A DNA stretch of 64,000 nucleotides from Hymenobacter caeli (GTDB lineage Bacteria; Bacteroidota; Bacteroidia; Cytophagales; Hymenobacteraceae), in the NCBI RefSeq assembly GCF_013294115.1, contig NZ_JABSNP010000018.1:1-64000 (forward strand), in the 5' to 3' direction. The notes below the pieces were generated by a model that did not search any database, was not told the DNA's origin, and saw only the letters and a list, made by a program, of their open reading frames with translations. This document shows, piece by piece, positions 16,041 through 24,207 of the stretch. The position numbers and the translations under genes were made by a program. The stretch's first letter is position 1. Every line of letters begins with the position of its first letter.

Positions 16041-16931
16041 CTAAAAAATCGTTTCAAACGCGGCCCGCAGCGTCGCCAGGGATTCGCCGGCTTCGGCGGG
16101 CAGCTTCAGCAGCTGCGCCACGGCAGTGAAAACGGTGCTCCGCTCCTGCCCCAGCACGCCCGTGGCCAGGGCCCCCTGCTGCGACTTGGAGAGCTTCTGC
16201 CCCGTTGCGTCCATCAGCAAACTATGGTGGCAGAACCGGATGCGAGTGGCGTTGAAAGCCGCCGTTTCGGAGAGCTGGGCGGCCAGCCACAGCTGGGCGG
16301 CGGTGCTGGCTTGCAGGTCCAGACCGCGCACGATTAGGTTGGTACCGAGCCGCAAATCGTCCACCACCGAAGCCACCTGGTAGGCGGCCACGCCGTCTTT
16401 TTTGCGGATAATGAAGTCGGGCATTGCCTGGGCCAGGGGCACTTGCGTGGGGCCCTGGCCCGCATCGTGCCAGCCCACCAGCACCTGCGGCGGCACCCGG
16501 GCCCGCCACGCCGCGCCGGGCGCATCCAAAGCGGCGGCAGTCTCTTGCGAAGACCCGGCGCGGCTGCGGTGGCTGGCCTGCACCAGCCCGGGCCGCTGGG
16601 CCAGGCGGCGCAGCACGGCGTTGTATTCGGGCAGGTGCAGCAGCTGCGAGTGGTGGCGCAGGAAGTCGTCAGGGCCCCGGGGGCCCTGGTCGTAGTCGAT
16701 GCCCAGCCAGTCGATTACCCAAAAAATATTGTCCAGGTACGGCCGCCGCAGGCGGGCCCGGTCGAGGTCGTCGATGCGCAGGTGCAGCGTGCCGCCGGCC
16801 CGCCGCGTGAGCAGCCAGGTGAGCACGAAATTCACCGCGTTGCCCAGGTGCAGGCAGCCGCTGGGCGTGGGGGCCAGGCGGGCTACCGTAGGTAGTTGAT
16901 GCGTTTCGATTGATGCGAAGAATGGATTCAC
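16041..16931 (-). CDS. gluQ: Glutamyl-queuosine tRNA(Asp) synthetase-like protein (GluQ-RS type)
   Basis: The 296-residue protein is the catalytic core of a class I glutamyl-tRNA synthetase without the anticodon-binding half, which is the GluQ-RS architecture. The HIGH-like motif is HLGN (residues 28-31, in APTPSGCLHLGN), the RIDDLD acid block follows, and the KMSKS-like motif is KLSKS near residue 250. GluQ-RS glutamylates queuosine at position 34 of tRNA(Asp). The zinc-binding cysteines expected around residues 117-125 are missing: the stretch reads LVQASHRSR where family members have CxC. A GTG at 16931 is the only plausible start. The exact role is therefore probable, not certain. Confidence 0.75.
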   Translation of the reverse strand: MNPFFASIETHQLPTVARLAPTPSGCLHLGNAVNFVLTWLLTRRAGGTLHLRIDDLDRARLRRPYLDNIFWVIDWLGIDYDQGPRGPDDFLRHHSQLLHLPEYNAVLRRLAQRPGLVQASHRSRAGSSQETAAALDAPGAAWRARVPPQVLVGWHDAGQGPTQVPLAQAMPDFIIRKKDGVAAYQVASVVDDLRLGTNLIVRGLDLQASTAAQLWLAAQLSETAAFNATRIRFCHHSLLMDATGQKLSKSQQGALATGVLGQERSTVFTAVAQLLKLPAEAGESLATLRAAFETIF

Positions 16932-16952
16932 TGGACGTGAAGGCCACAGTAT

Positions 16953-18431
16953 TTATTGCACGCTCAGGCGCTGCACGGGAAGCAGCGCGCTTCCAGCTGA
17001 TGTTTGCTGCGTCGAATGCACCGTCAGGCGCAGCAAGTAGAGGCCGGAGGAGAGTCCAACAGTGGGTATATTAGCCTGAACCTCGCCCTGTACCACGGGC
17101 AGCGTTGTACTGCTCACCGCTTGACCTACAGCATCACAGAGCGTTGCGTCCAAGGTGTGTACGCTGGCCGGTAATTGGTTTACGGTAAAGTGCACGGCCT
17201 GCGCCCGGGCACCAGGGTTAGGGAACAGGCGAACCTGGGGGGCGGACAACTGTGCGCCGGGTTGGGCAGCTAGGACGACCGTGGTGTTGAGCAGTACGCT
17301 AATCGTACTGGTATTAATGTTGGTGGTGATAAGGTCGGGCTTTCCATCCTTGTTCATATCGCCCGCTGCCACATGATGAAAGCTAACGTCGGCGCTTACC
17401 AAGTAGGGCACGAGCGGAGCAAAAGTGCCGTCTTTGTGGTTAAGCAGCACCCCACCAACCGTGGTGGTGAAGCCATTGGCCGTAACAATATCCAAGTAGC
17501 CGTCGCCATTTAAATCGCTCAGCGTCCCGCTCAAAGGTTCGCCGCTGTCGCCCGCAGCATAGGCCACGACAGGGGCAAAAGTACCGCCACGCCGATTCAA
17601 CAATACCCCGGCAGTGTGCGCGATGTGATTGAACGCTACGATGTCTAAAGCGCCATCGTTGTTCACGTCGCCTACCGCTGCATCAAAGGGATAACTGCCG
17701 CTGCCCGTGGAATACTGTGCGGCCGGCGCGAAGGTGCCATCTTGCCGATTGAGCAGCACCCCAACCGTGCTGGTTGTGTGGCTGGATATCACCAGGTCCG
17801 GGTACCCGTCGCCGTTCATGTCTCCTATCGCCAACCCCTGGCTATTGCTGGTACTGCCAATCGCGTAAACCACAGCCGGGGCAAAGGTGCCGTCTTTCTT
17901 GTTTAATGACACGTTGACCGTGTTGTTATAAACGTCGCCCATAACCAAGTCAGGATACCCGTCCTTGTTAACGTCGCTCACCGCCACCCCACCTAAACTG
18001 GCACCCATCGGGTGTACCACGATGGACGCGAAGGTGCCGTCTTGCCTGGCCAGTAACACCCCGGCACCGGCATCAACGGCCGTTACTATGTCCAAGTAAC
18101 CGTCTTTGTTCAAGTCGCCCACAGCCACGGCCCCAGGGTAACTATTGCTACCCGTAAAATACGCCACGGCGGGGGCTAGGGTGCCGTCTTTCCTGTTGGT
18201 TAGCAGTTTGACCTGACTTTCTCCATCACTTACAACGACGTCCGGGTAGCCGTCCCCGTTCATGTCGGCTACTTCCATACCAGCAGGCTGGCCCCCCGCC
18301 CCCGCTGAATAGTTTGCCACCGGGGCAAAAGTCTGGGCGTGGGCCGCGCCGGCCGTACCTGTTAGTAGCGCCAGCCCCATTGCAAAACCGCCCAGGTGGA
18401 AGTGCGAATAGCGGGTAATTAGGTTTGCCAT
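16953..18431 (-). CDS. FG-GAP/VCBS repeat protein with T9SS sorting domain
   Basis: The 492-residue protein has a signal peptide (MANLITRYSHFHLGG..LTGTAGAAHAQ). From about residue 45 to 390 there are about seven repeats of the form D(M/L)N.DG.PD(V/I)V...., the calcium-binding FG-GAP/VCBS blade motif that builds an integrin-like beta-propeller. The last about 90 residues form a T9SS sorting domain (VRLFPNPGARAQAVHFTV, LSSGLYLLRLTVHS). It is probably a secreted or surface-attached adhesin-like propeller. The repeats are alike at DNA level and lower in GC than neighbours, consistent with internal duplication. The ATG at 18431 is chosen over open frame upstream because of the signal peptide. Confidence 0.85.
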   Translation of the reverse strand: MANLITRYSHFHLGGFAMGLALLTGTAGAAHAQTFAPVANYSAGAGGQPAGMEVADMNGDGYPDVVVSDGESQVKLLTNRKDGTLAPAVAYFTGSNSYPGAVAVGDLNKDGYLDIVTAVDAGAGVLLARQDGTFASIVVHPMGASLGGVAVSDVNKDGYPDLVMGDVYNNTVNVSLNKKDGTFAPAVVYAIGSTSNSQGLAIGDMNGDGYPDLVISSHTTSTVGVLLNRQDGTFAPAAQYSTGSGSYPFDAAVGDVNNDGALDIVAFNHIAHTAGVLLNRRGGTFAPVVAYAAGDSGEPLSGTLSDLNGDGYLDIVTANGFTTTVGGVLLNHKDGTFAPLVPYLVSADVSFHHVAAGDMNKDGKPDLITTNINTSTISVLLNTTVVLAAQPGAQLSAPQVRLFPNPGARAQAVHFTVNQLPASVHTLDATLCDAVGQAVSSTTLPVVQGEVQANIPTVGLSSGLYLLRLTVHSTQQTSAGSALLPVQRLSVQ

Positions 18432-18496
18432 GAAAGAAGCAAAAAAATTAAAAACTAAACTTACCGCCGCCACGCGACTGTCTCGCAAACTGATTC

Positions 18497-19561
18497 TCAA
18501 TCGACCACGATCCACGGTTCGCCAGCGCGGTGCGCTACCAGCTCGCCGAAGCTTTCCAGGGCCAGGCCGTACTGCTGGAAGATGGCCTGGGCGGCGGCTT
18601 CGCCGGCGGGCGCGACGCACACGAGCAGGCCGCCCGAGGTTTGCGGGTCGCAGAGCCACTGCTGCTGCTCGGCGGTGAGGGGGCCTATTTTGTGGCCGTA
18701 GCTAGCGTAGTTGCGGGCGGTGCCGCCGGGCACGGCTCCCTGTAGTCGGTAGGCTTCGGCGGCGGCCAGGCGAGGCACTTTGGCGAAGTCGAGCACGGCT
18801 TGCACGCCGCTGCCCTCGCACACTTCGGCCAGGTGGCCCAGCAGGCCGAAGCCCGTGACGTCGGTGAGGGCCTGCACCTGGGGCAGGGGGCTGAGGGCGG
18901 CCCCGATTTTGTTGAGCTGGCGCATCTGGGCGGGGGCCACGTCGGCGTCTTCGGGGCGCAGGAGGCCTTGCTTCTGAGCCGTCGTCAGCATGCCCACGCC
19001 CAGGGGCTTGGTGAGGTAGAGGCGGCAGCCGGGCTGGGCAGTGTCGTTGCGCTTGAGGTCTTTTTCGGCCACCAAGCCCGTCACAGCCAGCCCAAAAATC
19101 GGTTCCGGCGCATCAATGCTGTGGCCCCCGGCCAGCGGGATGCCCGCCTCGGCACAAATGGCCCGGGCCCCCTCGGTTACCCGCGCGGCCACTTCGGGCG
19201 CGAGCTTGCCGATGGGCCAGCCCAGCACGGCAATGGCCAGGATGGGCCGCCCGCCCATGGCGTACACGTCGGAAATGGCGTTGGCCGAGGCGATGCGCCC
19301 GAAGTCGTAGGCATCGTCGACGATGGGCATGAAGAAGTCGGTGGTGCTGATGACGCACTGGCCCTCCTGGCCCGGCAGGCGGAACACGGCGGCATCGTCG
19401 CGCGAGCCGTTGCCCACCAGCAGGTCGGGGTAGTTGGGCTGGGGCAGGCTGCTGTGCAGGATTTTATCGAGCACGGCGGGCGCAATTTTGCAGCCGCAGC
19501 CCGCCCCGTGGCTGTACTGGGTGAGGCGGATGGGCTCGGTTTCGGGTTGGGAGGAAGTCAC
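18497..19561 (-). CDS. selD: Selenide, water dikinase (selenophosphate synthetase)
   Basis: The 354-residue enzyme makes selenophosphate from selenide and ATP. The N-terminal catalytic motif is intact: [10 protein letters not shown], with C22 and K25 in the places of the E. coli catalytic Cys17 and Lys20, so it is a cysteine, not selenocysteine, form. The aspartates and glycine-rich ATP region ([32 protein letters not shown]) and the C-terminal [10 protein letters not shown] block are conserved. It lies just downstream of mnmH and a small lipoprotein gene on the same strand. The selenophosphate is presumably used by MnmH for tRNA selenation. Confidence 0.96.
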   Translation of the reverse strand: MTSSQPETEPIRLTQYSHGAGCGCKIAPAVLDKILHSSLPQPNYPDLLVGNGSRDDAAVFRLPGQEGQCVISTTDFFMPIVDDAYDFGRIASANAISDVYAMGGRPILAIAVLGWPIGKLAPEVAARVTEGARAICAEAGIPLAGGHSIDAPEPIFGLAVTGLVAEKDLKRNDTAQPGCRLYLTKPLGVGMLTTAQKQGLLRPEDADVAPAQMRQLNKIGAALSPLPQVQALTDVTGFGLLGHLAEVCEGSGVQAVLDFAKVPRLAAAEAYRLQGAVPGGTARNYASYGHKIGPLTAEQQQWLCDPQTSGGLLVCVAPAGEAAAQAIFQQYGLALESFGELVAHRAGEPWIVVD

Positions 19562-19565
19562 GTTA

Positions 19566-19916
19566 TTATTTTTTTATTTCCCTGTAAAACCGCTGGGTAC
19601 CGCGCAGTGCCCAAAGGTGATTAAATACTAAACTGTCGTCACTCAGCTTCACAATTTTCGTCGCGTCTTTCTTGTTGAAAGGGTCAGTTAGGTACAACGT
19701 GTGCGTCACCCGGTTGATGCGGTAATTAAACCGGTTGACGGTATCGGCGCGGTTGTCAAACACAGCAGTGGAATCCTGAAAAACCAATGTGATGTAAGCC
19801 GAGCTTATTTTATTCGCATTTATCCACCGGCCCTGTATTATCAGCGGTTTTTGCTCGATAGGGGACGAGCAACTCACAACCAACAAGCCACTTAAATAAA
19901 GCCATGTCCGGTTCAT
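19566..19916 (-). CDS. Small lipoprotein of unknown function
   Basis: The 116-residue product starts [16 protein letters not shown], with a lipobox VVSC, so it should be a lipid-anchored envelope protein. The mature part is a small beta-rich domain ([49 protein letters not shown]) with the look of a lipocalin-like DUF. It sits 4 bases upstream of selD and between the two selenium genes, on the same strand, but is lower in GC than both. The frame stays open upstream to 19967, but that extension encodes a dispersed repeat, so the ATG at 19916 is preferred. Confidence 0.65.
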   Translation of the reverse strand: MNRTWLYLSGLLVVSCSSPIEQKPLIIQGRWINANKISSAYITLVFQDSTAVFDNRADTVNRFNYRINRVTHTLYLTDPFNKKDATKIVKLSDDSLVFNHLWALRGTQRFYREIKK

Positions 19917-19936
19917 TATCTGGCGATAGTATAAAG

Positions 19937-19958
19937 CGGGGTGGCCCGGCGACTTTTT
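19937..19958. repeat. Copy of the CGGGGTGG(Y)CCGGCGACTTTTT repeat
   Basis: These 22 bases differ at one position from both arms of the inverted repeat at 43568-43711. The copy lies between mnmH and the lipoprotein gene. Confidence 0.65.
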
Positions 19959-19972
19959 GATGCTCACGGCTC

Positions 19973-21004
19973 TTAGACAGCAATATCTTTAGCCGCGGCC
20001 AGCACCAGCGCCGCATTCGCGGGCCCGTCGGTGTCGGCGGCGGACACGGGTATGGTTTGGCGGCCGGCGGGGACGCTGGCCATGGTGTGGGCGTAGGTTT
20101 TGTCGTAATACGTCAGCACGAGGTCCACCATGGTGGCCATGTCGTTGTCGGCGATGGCGGCCAGGGCTTCCTTGGTTACGAGGCCGCCGAGGCGCTTGCG
20201 CAGGCGCAGGATGGCGCTGGCCAGGGCCCCGGCGTCGTGGCGGCCGTACTCCAGGGCCAGCTTGGGCACGCGGGCGGCGCGGGGCACGTCGAGGGCCAGC
20301 AGCGGGGCGGCCTGCATCTGGTCGAAGAACGGCGTGGGGATGTGCCGGCTGCCGATGGAGCGGCTTTCGTCCTCCACCCACACCGGCCGGCCCGGGGGCA
20401 GGGCGGCCAGCGCCGCGGCCAGGTCGTTCTCGAACTGCTCCTGGGTGGGCTGGGCCGGCTGCCCCAGGCTGCCGAACGACGAGCCCTTGTGGTGGGCCAG
20501 GCCTTCCAAATCGAGCACCGGCTCGCCCCGGGCAGCTAACTCGTGCAGCACCACGGTTTTGCCGCTGCCGGTGTACCCCCCCAGGATGCGCAGCTCCCGG
20601 GGCCGGGCAAACTCGGCGGCGGCCCAGCGGCGGTAGTCCTTGTAGCCGTGGTCGAGCAGCGTCACCCGGAAGCCGGCCAGCTCCAGCAGCCACTGCACGG
20701 CCCCGCTGCGCATGCCGCCGCGCCAGCAGTGCAGGCGCACTTCCTGGCCGGGGGCCAGCTGCCGGGCCTGCTCCACCATGGCCCGCATTTTCGGCCCAAA
20801 GAAATCGAGGCCCACCAGCACGGCTTTCTCGGGGCTCATCTGCTTATACGTGGTGCCGACGCGGGCCCGCTCGTCGTCGCTGAACAGCGGCAGGCTCAGG
20901 GCCCCGGGGATGTGGCCCTGGGCGTACTCGGCCGGGGCCCGCACGTCGAGGATGGGCCCGGCGGCGGGGGCGGCCAGGAAATCGGCAATCGGGCTTCGGG
21001 GCAT
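19973..21004 (-). CDS. mnmH: tRNA 2-selenouridine synthase
   Basis: The 343-residue enzyme (also called SelU/YbbB) replaces sulfur by selenium in 2-thiouridine at the wobble position of certain tRNAs, through a geranylated intermediate. It has an N-terminal rhodanese domain with the catalytic loop LHCWRGGMRS (C93) and a P-loop domain (GYTGSGKT, 143-150). The typical WVEDESRSIG-type block follows. ATG 21004 is used; a TTG at 21028 is not. With selD downstream this makes a selenium tRNA-modification locus; selA and selB are not in the window. Confidence 0.94.
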   Translation of the reverse strand: MPRSPIADFLAAPAAGPILDVRAPAEYAQGHIPGALSLPLFSDDERARVGTTYKQMSPEKAVLVGLDFFGPKMRAMVEQARQLAPGQEVRLHCWRGGMRSGAVQWLLELAGFRVTLLDHGYKDYRRWAAAEFARPRELRILGGYTGSGKTVVLHELAARGEPVLDLEGLAHHKGSSFGSLGQPAQPTQEQFENDLAAALAALPPGRPVWVEDESRSIGSRHIPTPFFDQMQAAPLLALDVPRAARVPKLALEYGRHDAGALASAILRLRKRLGGLVTKEALAAIADNDMATMVDLVLTYYDKTYAHTMASVPAGRQTIPVSAADTDGPANAALVLAAAKDIAV

Positions 21005-21143
21005 GGACGGGGAACTGGGGCGGGCCAAATTTACGCGCTGGCGGGCCCCCGGCCGGCCGGAGCCGCGCGGGCATTAAACCCCCGCGCCCCGCGGCAGTCT
21101 GTTGCCCAGGGGCATTCTTCATTCACCACTCACCCACCCGCTT

Positions 21144-22463
21144 ATGCGTCGCCTGCTACTCTTACTGCTGATTGGTTGCGGCCTGGGGCTGCCGGGACGG
21201 GCCCAGCCGGCCCTGTACTTCCCGCCGGCCACGGGCACGGCCTGGGCCACTACCACTCCCGCCAGCCTGGGCTGGTGCCCGGCCCCGCTCGACTCGCTGC
21301 TGGCCTTCGCGGGCCGCAAGGGCTCCAAGTCGCTGCTGATGCTGAAGGACGGCCGGCTGGTGGTGGAGAAGTACTACGGCACCTACACCGTCGATTCGGT
21401 GCATTACTGGGCCTCGGCGGGCAAGTCGCTGACGGCCGTGCTCGTGGGCCTGGCCCAGCAGGACGGGATTCTGAGCATCGGCGACAGCACGTCCAAGTAC
21501 CTCGGCCGCTGGACCAGCGCCACGCCCGCCCAGCAGCGGCAAATCACCCTCCGCCACCAGCTCACCATGACCACCGGGCTCGACGACGCCCCGGTCGCGC
21601 CCTGCACCAACGAGAGCACCACGCCCGGCTGCCTCCGCTACCTGGTGCCGCCCGCCACCCGCTGGGCCTACCACACCGGGGCCTACCGCACCTTGCAGGA
21701 CGTGCTGGTGCAGGCCAGTGGGGCCCCCAGCATGAGCCAGTACACCGCCCAGCGCCTGGGCACCCGCATCGGCATGACGGGCCTGTGGTCCGACGACGTG
21801 TTTTACAGCCGGGCCCGCTCCATGGCCCGCTTCGGCCTGTTTATTCTGGCCAAGGGCAGCTGGGACGGCACCCCCGTCCTCACCGACGCGGCCTATTTCC
21901 GGGCCATGACCACGCCCAGCCAGGCCATCAACCCCAGCTACGGCTACCTCTGGTGGCTCAACGGCCAGACCAGCTACAAGCTGCCCACGGTGCAGGCCTC
22001 GTTTCCGGGCGCGGTCATCCCCACGGCCCCGGCCGACCTGATTGCCGCGCTGGGCAAAGACGACCAGAAGATTTACGTCGTGCCCAGCCTGGGCCTGGTG
22101 GTGGTGCGCCAGGGCGCTTCGGCCGGGGCCAGCCGGCTCGCCGCCTCGTCGTTCGACGCCGAGCTGTGGTCGAAAATAATGGCCGTGTTTTGCCTGCCCA
22201 CGGCCCGCGCCGCCGCCGCCGAAGCCGCCGGCTTCCTGGCGTACCCCAACCCGGCGGCCGAAACCCTCACCTTGCGGCAGCCGGCCCGCGCGGCCGCTTT
22301 CGTGCGCCTACTCGACGCCCTGGGCCGCGAAGTGGTGCGCCAGCCCGCCCCGGGCCCCGAAGCCACGGTGTCGGTCGCGGCGCTGGCCCCCGGCCTCTAC
22401 GCCGCCCAGTGGCTGGCCGCCGACGGGCGCGTGCTGATGAGCCGTCCGGTGGCGCGTCCCTAG
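21144..22463 (+). CDS. Beta-lactamase-fold serine hydrolase with T9SS-like sorting domain
   Basis: The product is 439 residues. A signal peptide (MRRLLLLLLIGCGLGLPGRAQ) precedes a class C beta-lactamase-related domain with the nucleophile motif S91-A-G-K94 (YWASAGKS) and a tyrosine motif near YHTGAYRT. The third motif is not clearly HTG. The last about 80 residues (FLAYPNPAAETLTL, LAPGLYAAQWLAADG) form a T9SS sorting domain, so the enzyme should be secreted or displayed on the cell surface. This differs from the paralogue at 10414, which lacks the tail and should remain periplasmic. Confidence 0.82.
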   Translation: MRRLLLLLLIGCGLGLPGRAQPALYFPPATGTAWATTTPASLGWCPAPLDSLLAFAGRKGSKSLLMLKDGRLVVEKYYGTYTVDSVHYWASAGKSLTAVLVGLAQQDGILSIGDSTSKYLGRWTSATPAQQRQITLRHQLTMTTGLDDAPVAPCTNESTTPGCLRYLVPPATRWAYHTGAYRTLQDVLVQASGAPSMSQYTAQRLGTRIGMTGLWSDDVFYSRARSMARFGLFILAKGSWDGTPVLTDAAYFRAMTTPSQAINPSYGYLWWLNGQTSYKLPTVQASFPGAVIPTAPADLIAALGKDDQKIYVVPSLGLVVVRQGASAGASRLAASSFDAELWSKIMAVFCLPTARAAAAEAAGFLAYPNPAAETLTLRQPARAAAFVRLLDALGREVVRQPAPGPEATVSVAALAPGLYAAQWLAADGRVLMSRPVARP

Positions 22464-22563
22464 AACTTCCGCGGCCACCGCGCGGCCTTGCCGGGGAGTG
22501 CGTAAGTTTGCGGTCAATTTGCGGGTGTACCCCCACGCCGCGACGCGCCCAACCCGCTTGCCG

Positions 22564-24030
22564 ATGCTGACTGCTGTACTGCTTTTTCTCCCCCTGGCGG
22601 CCGCGCTGCTGCTGCATTTCACCAAGGGCGGCACCGCCCGCACCCTGGCCCTGGGGGCCTCCCTGGTCGAATTCGCGCTGGCCGCCTTCGTGGCCTTCGA
22701 CTTCACCCGCCACGGCTCGGGGGCCTACAACCTCGACTACGCCTGGATTTCGTCGGCCGGCATCAACTTTCACCTCGGGCTCGACGGCCTCAGCCTGCTG
22801 CTGGTGCTGCTCACCACCTTCCTGGTGCCGCTGATTCTGCTGGCCGCCTTCCGGCACGACTACGACAACCCCTCGGCCTTCTACGCCCTGGTGCTGGCCA
22901 TGCAAACCGGCCTGCTCGGCGTGTTCATGTCGCTCGATGCCTTCCTGTTCTACTTCTTCTGGGAAGTGGCCCTCATCCCGATTTACTTCCTGGCCGGGGC
23001 CTGGGGCGGCGAGCGGCGCATCGCCGTCACCCTCAAGTTCTTCCTCTTCACCGTGGTGGGCTCGCTGCTGATGCTGGCCGGCTTCGTGTACCTGTACCTG
23101 CAAACCGGCCCGGCCGCCAGCGGCCTCGCCGCCCACTCGTCCGAGCTGTCGGCTTTCTACAAGCTGCGGCTGAGCGCCGGCGAGCAGTCGTGGCTGTTCT
23201 GGCTGATTTTCGCGGCCTTCGCCGTGAAGATGCCCGTCTTCCCCTTCCACACCTGGCAGCCCGACACCTACACCGAGGCCCCCGCGCCGGCCACCATGCT
23301 GCTCGCGGGCATCATGCTGAAAATGGGCATCTACGGCACGCTGCGCTGGCTGCTGCCCATCGTGCCGCTCGGCGTCAGCCAGTGGCAGCGGCCGGTCATC
23401 ATCCTGGCCGTTATCGGGGTTATCTACGGGGCCCTCATCGCCATCCGGCAGCGCGACATGAAGCGGCTCATCGCCTACTCGTCGCTTTCGCACGTGGGGC
23501 TGATGGCGGCCGGCGTGTTCTCGCTCACCCAAATCGGCCTGCAAGGCGCGGTCATCCAGATGCTGGCCCACGGCGTGAACGTGGTGGGCATGTTCTTCGT
23601 GGCCGACGCCATCGAGCGCCGCACCGGCACCCGCCTGCTGCCCGACCTCGGGGGCCTCACCCGCCGCACGCCCCTGCTCAGCGTGTGCTTTCTGGTGCTG
23701 TTGCTCAGCACCGTGGCCCTGCCCCTCACGGGCGGCTTTGTGGGCGAGTTCCTGCTGCTGGCCGGCATCTACCAGTACTCGGCCTGGGTGGGCGCGGTGG
23801 CCGGCCTTACCATCATCTTCTCGGCGGTGTACCTGCTGCGCCTGTTCCAGCGCACCATGCTGGGCCCCGACTCGTCCTTCTCCGCCACCATCACCGACCT
23901 CACCGGCGCCGAGCTGGCCGTGTTCGTGCCCCTCATCGTGCTGGTGTTCTGGCTGGGCCTGTTCCCGGGCACTTTCCTGCACATCTCCGAGCCCGCCGTG
24001 AGCAGCATTTTGACGGCCGTGGGCCGGTAG
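22564..24030 (+). CDS. nuoM: NADH-quinone oxidoreductase subunit M
   Basis: The 488-residue protein has about 14 transmembrane helices and is the antiporter-like membrane subunit M of complex I, one of the proton-pumping channels. Conserved stretches include LDGLSLLLVLLTTFLVPL, WEVALIPIYFLAGAWGG (with the essential glutamate), FAVKMPVFPFHTWQPD (with the key lysine) and SSLSHVGLMAAGVF. It is followed 177 bases downstream by nuoN. The preceding nuo genes are not in this window; a serine hydrolase lies upstream. ATG 22564 starts the first membrane helix directly. Confidence 0.95.
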   Translation: MLTAVLLFLPLAAALLLHFTKGGTARTLALGASLVEFALAAFVAFDFTRHGSGAYNLDYAWISSAGINFHLGLDGLSLLLVLLTTFLVPLILLAAFRHDYDNPSAFYALVLAMQTGLLGVFMSLDAFLFYFFWEVALIPIYFLAGAWGGERRIAVTLKFFLFTVVGSLLMLAGFVYLYLQTGPAASGLAAHSSELSAFYKLRLSAGEQSWLFWLIFAAFAVKMPVFPFHTWQPDTYTEAPAPATMLLAGIMLKMGIYGTLRWLLPIVPLGVSQWQRPVIILAVIGVIYGALIAIRQRDMKRLIAYSSLSHVGLMAAGVFSLTQIGLQGAVIQMLAHGVNVVGMFFVADAIERRTGTRLLPDLGGLTRRTPLLSVCFLVLLLSTVALPLTGGFVGEFLLLAGIYQYSAWVGAVAGLTIIFSAVYLLRLFQRTMLGPDSSFSATITDLTGAELAVFVPLIVLVFWLGLFPGTFLHISEPAVSSILTAVGR

Positions 24031-24201
24031 CTTTAGCTGTTAGCTGATGGCGGGGGCCTTTAAGCGGCCCTTAGCTGTTAGCTTTTGCTCTAGGCAATCA
24101 GCCCGCTCTTGTTTGGCCGCTCACTCCACCCCTGCTGAATAGCCGAATCTCAACGCCTTCAGCAAAAAAGCTAACAGCTAACAGCTAGTGGCTAACAGCT
24201 C
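24028..24201. repeat. Inverted arrays of TAGCTGTTAGC between nuoM and nuoN
   Basis: TAGCTTTAGCTGTTAGCTGA (24028-24047) and TTAGCTGTTAGC (24071-24082) are answered in inverted orientation by AGCTAACAGCTAACAGC and GGCTAACAGCT (about 24169-24201). The array occupies nearly the whole nuoM-nuoN gap and reaches to within a few bases of the nuoN start. Confidence 0.75.
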
Positions 24202-24207
24202 AAAATT

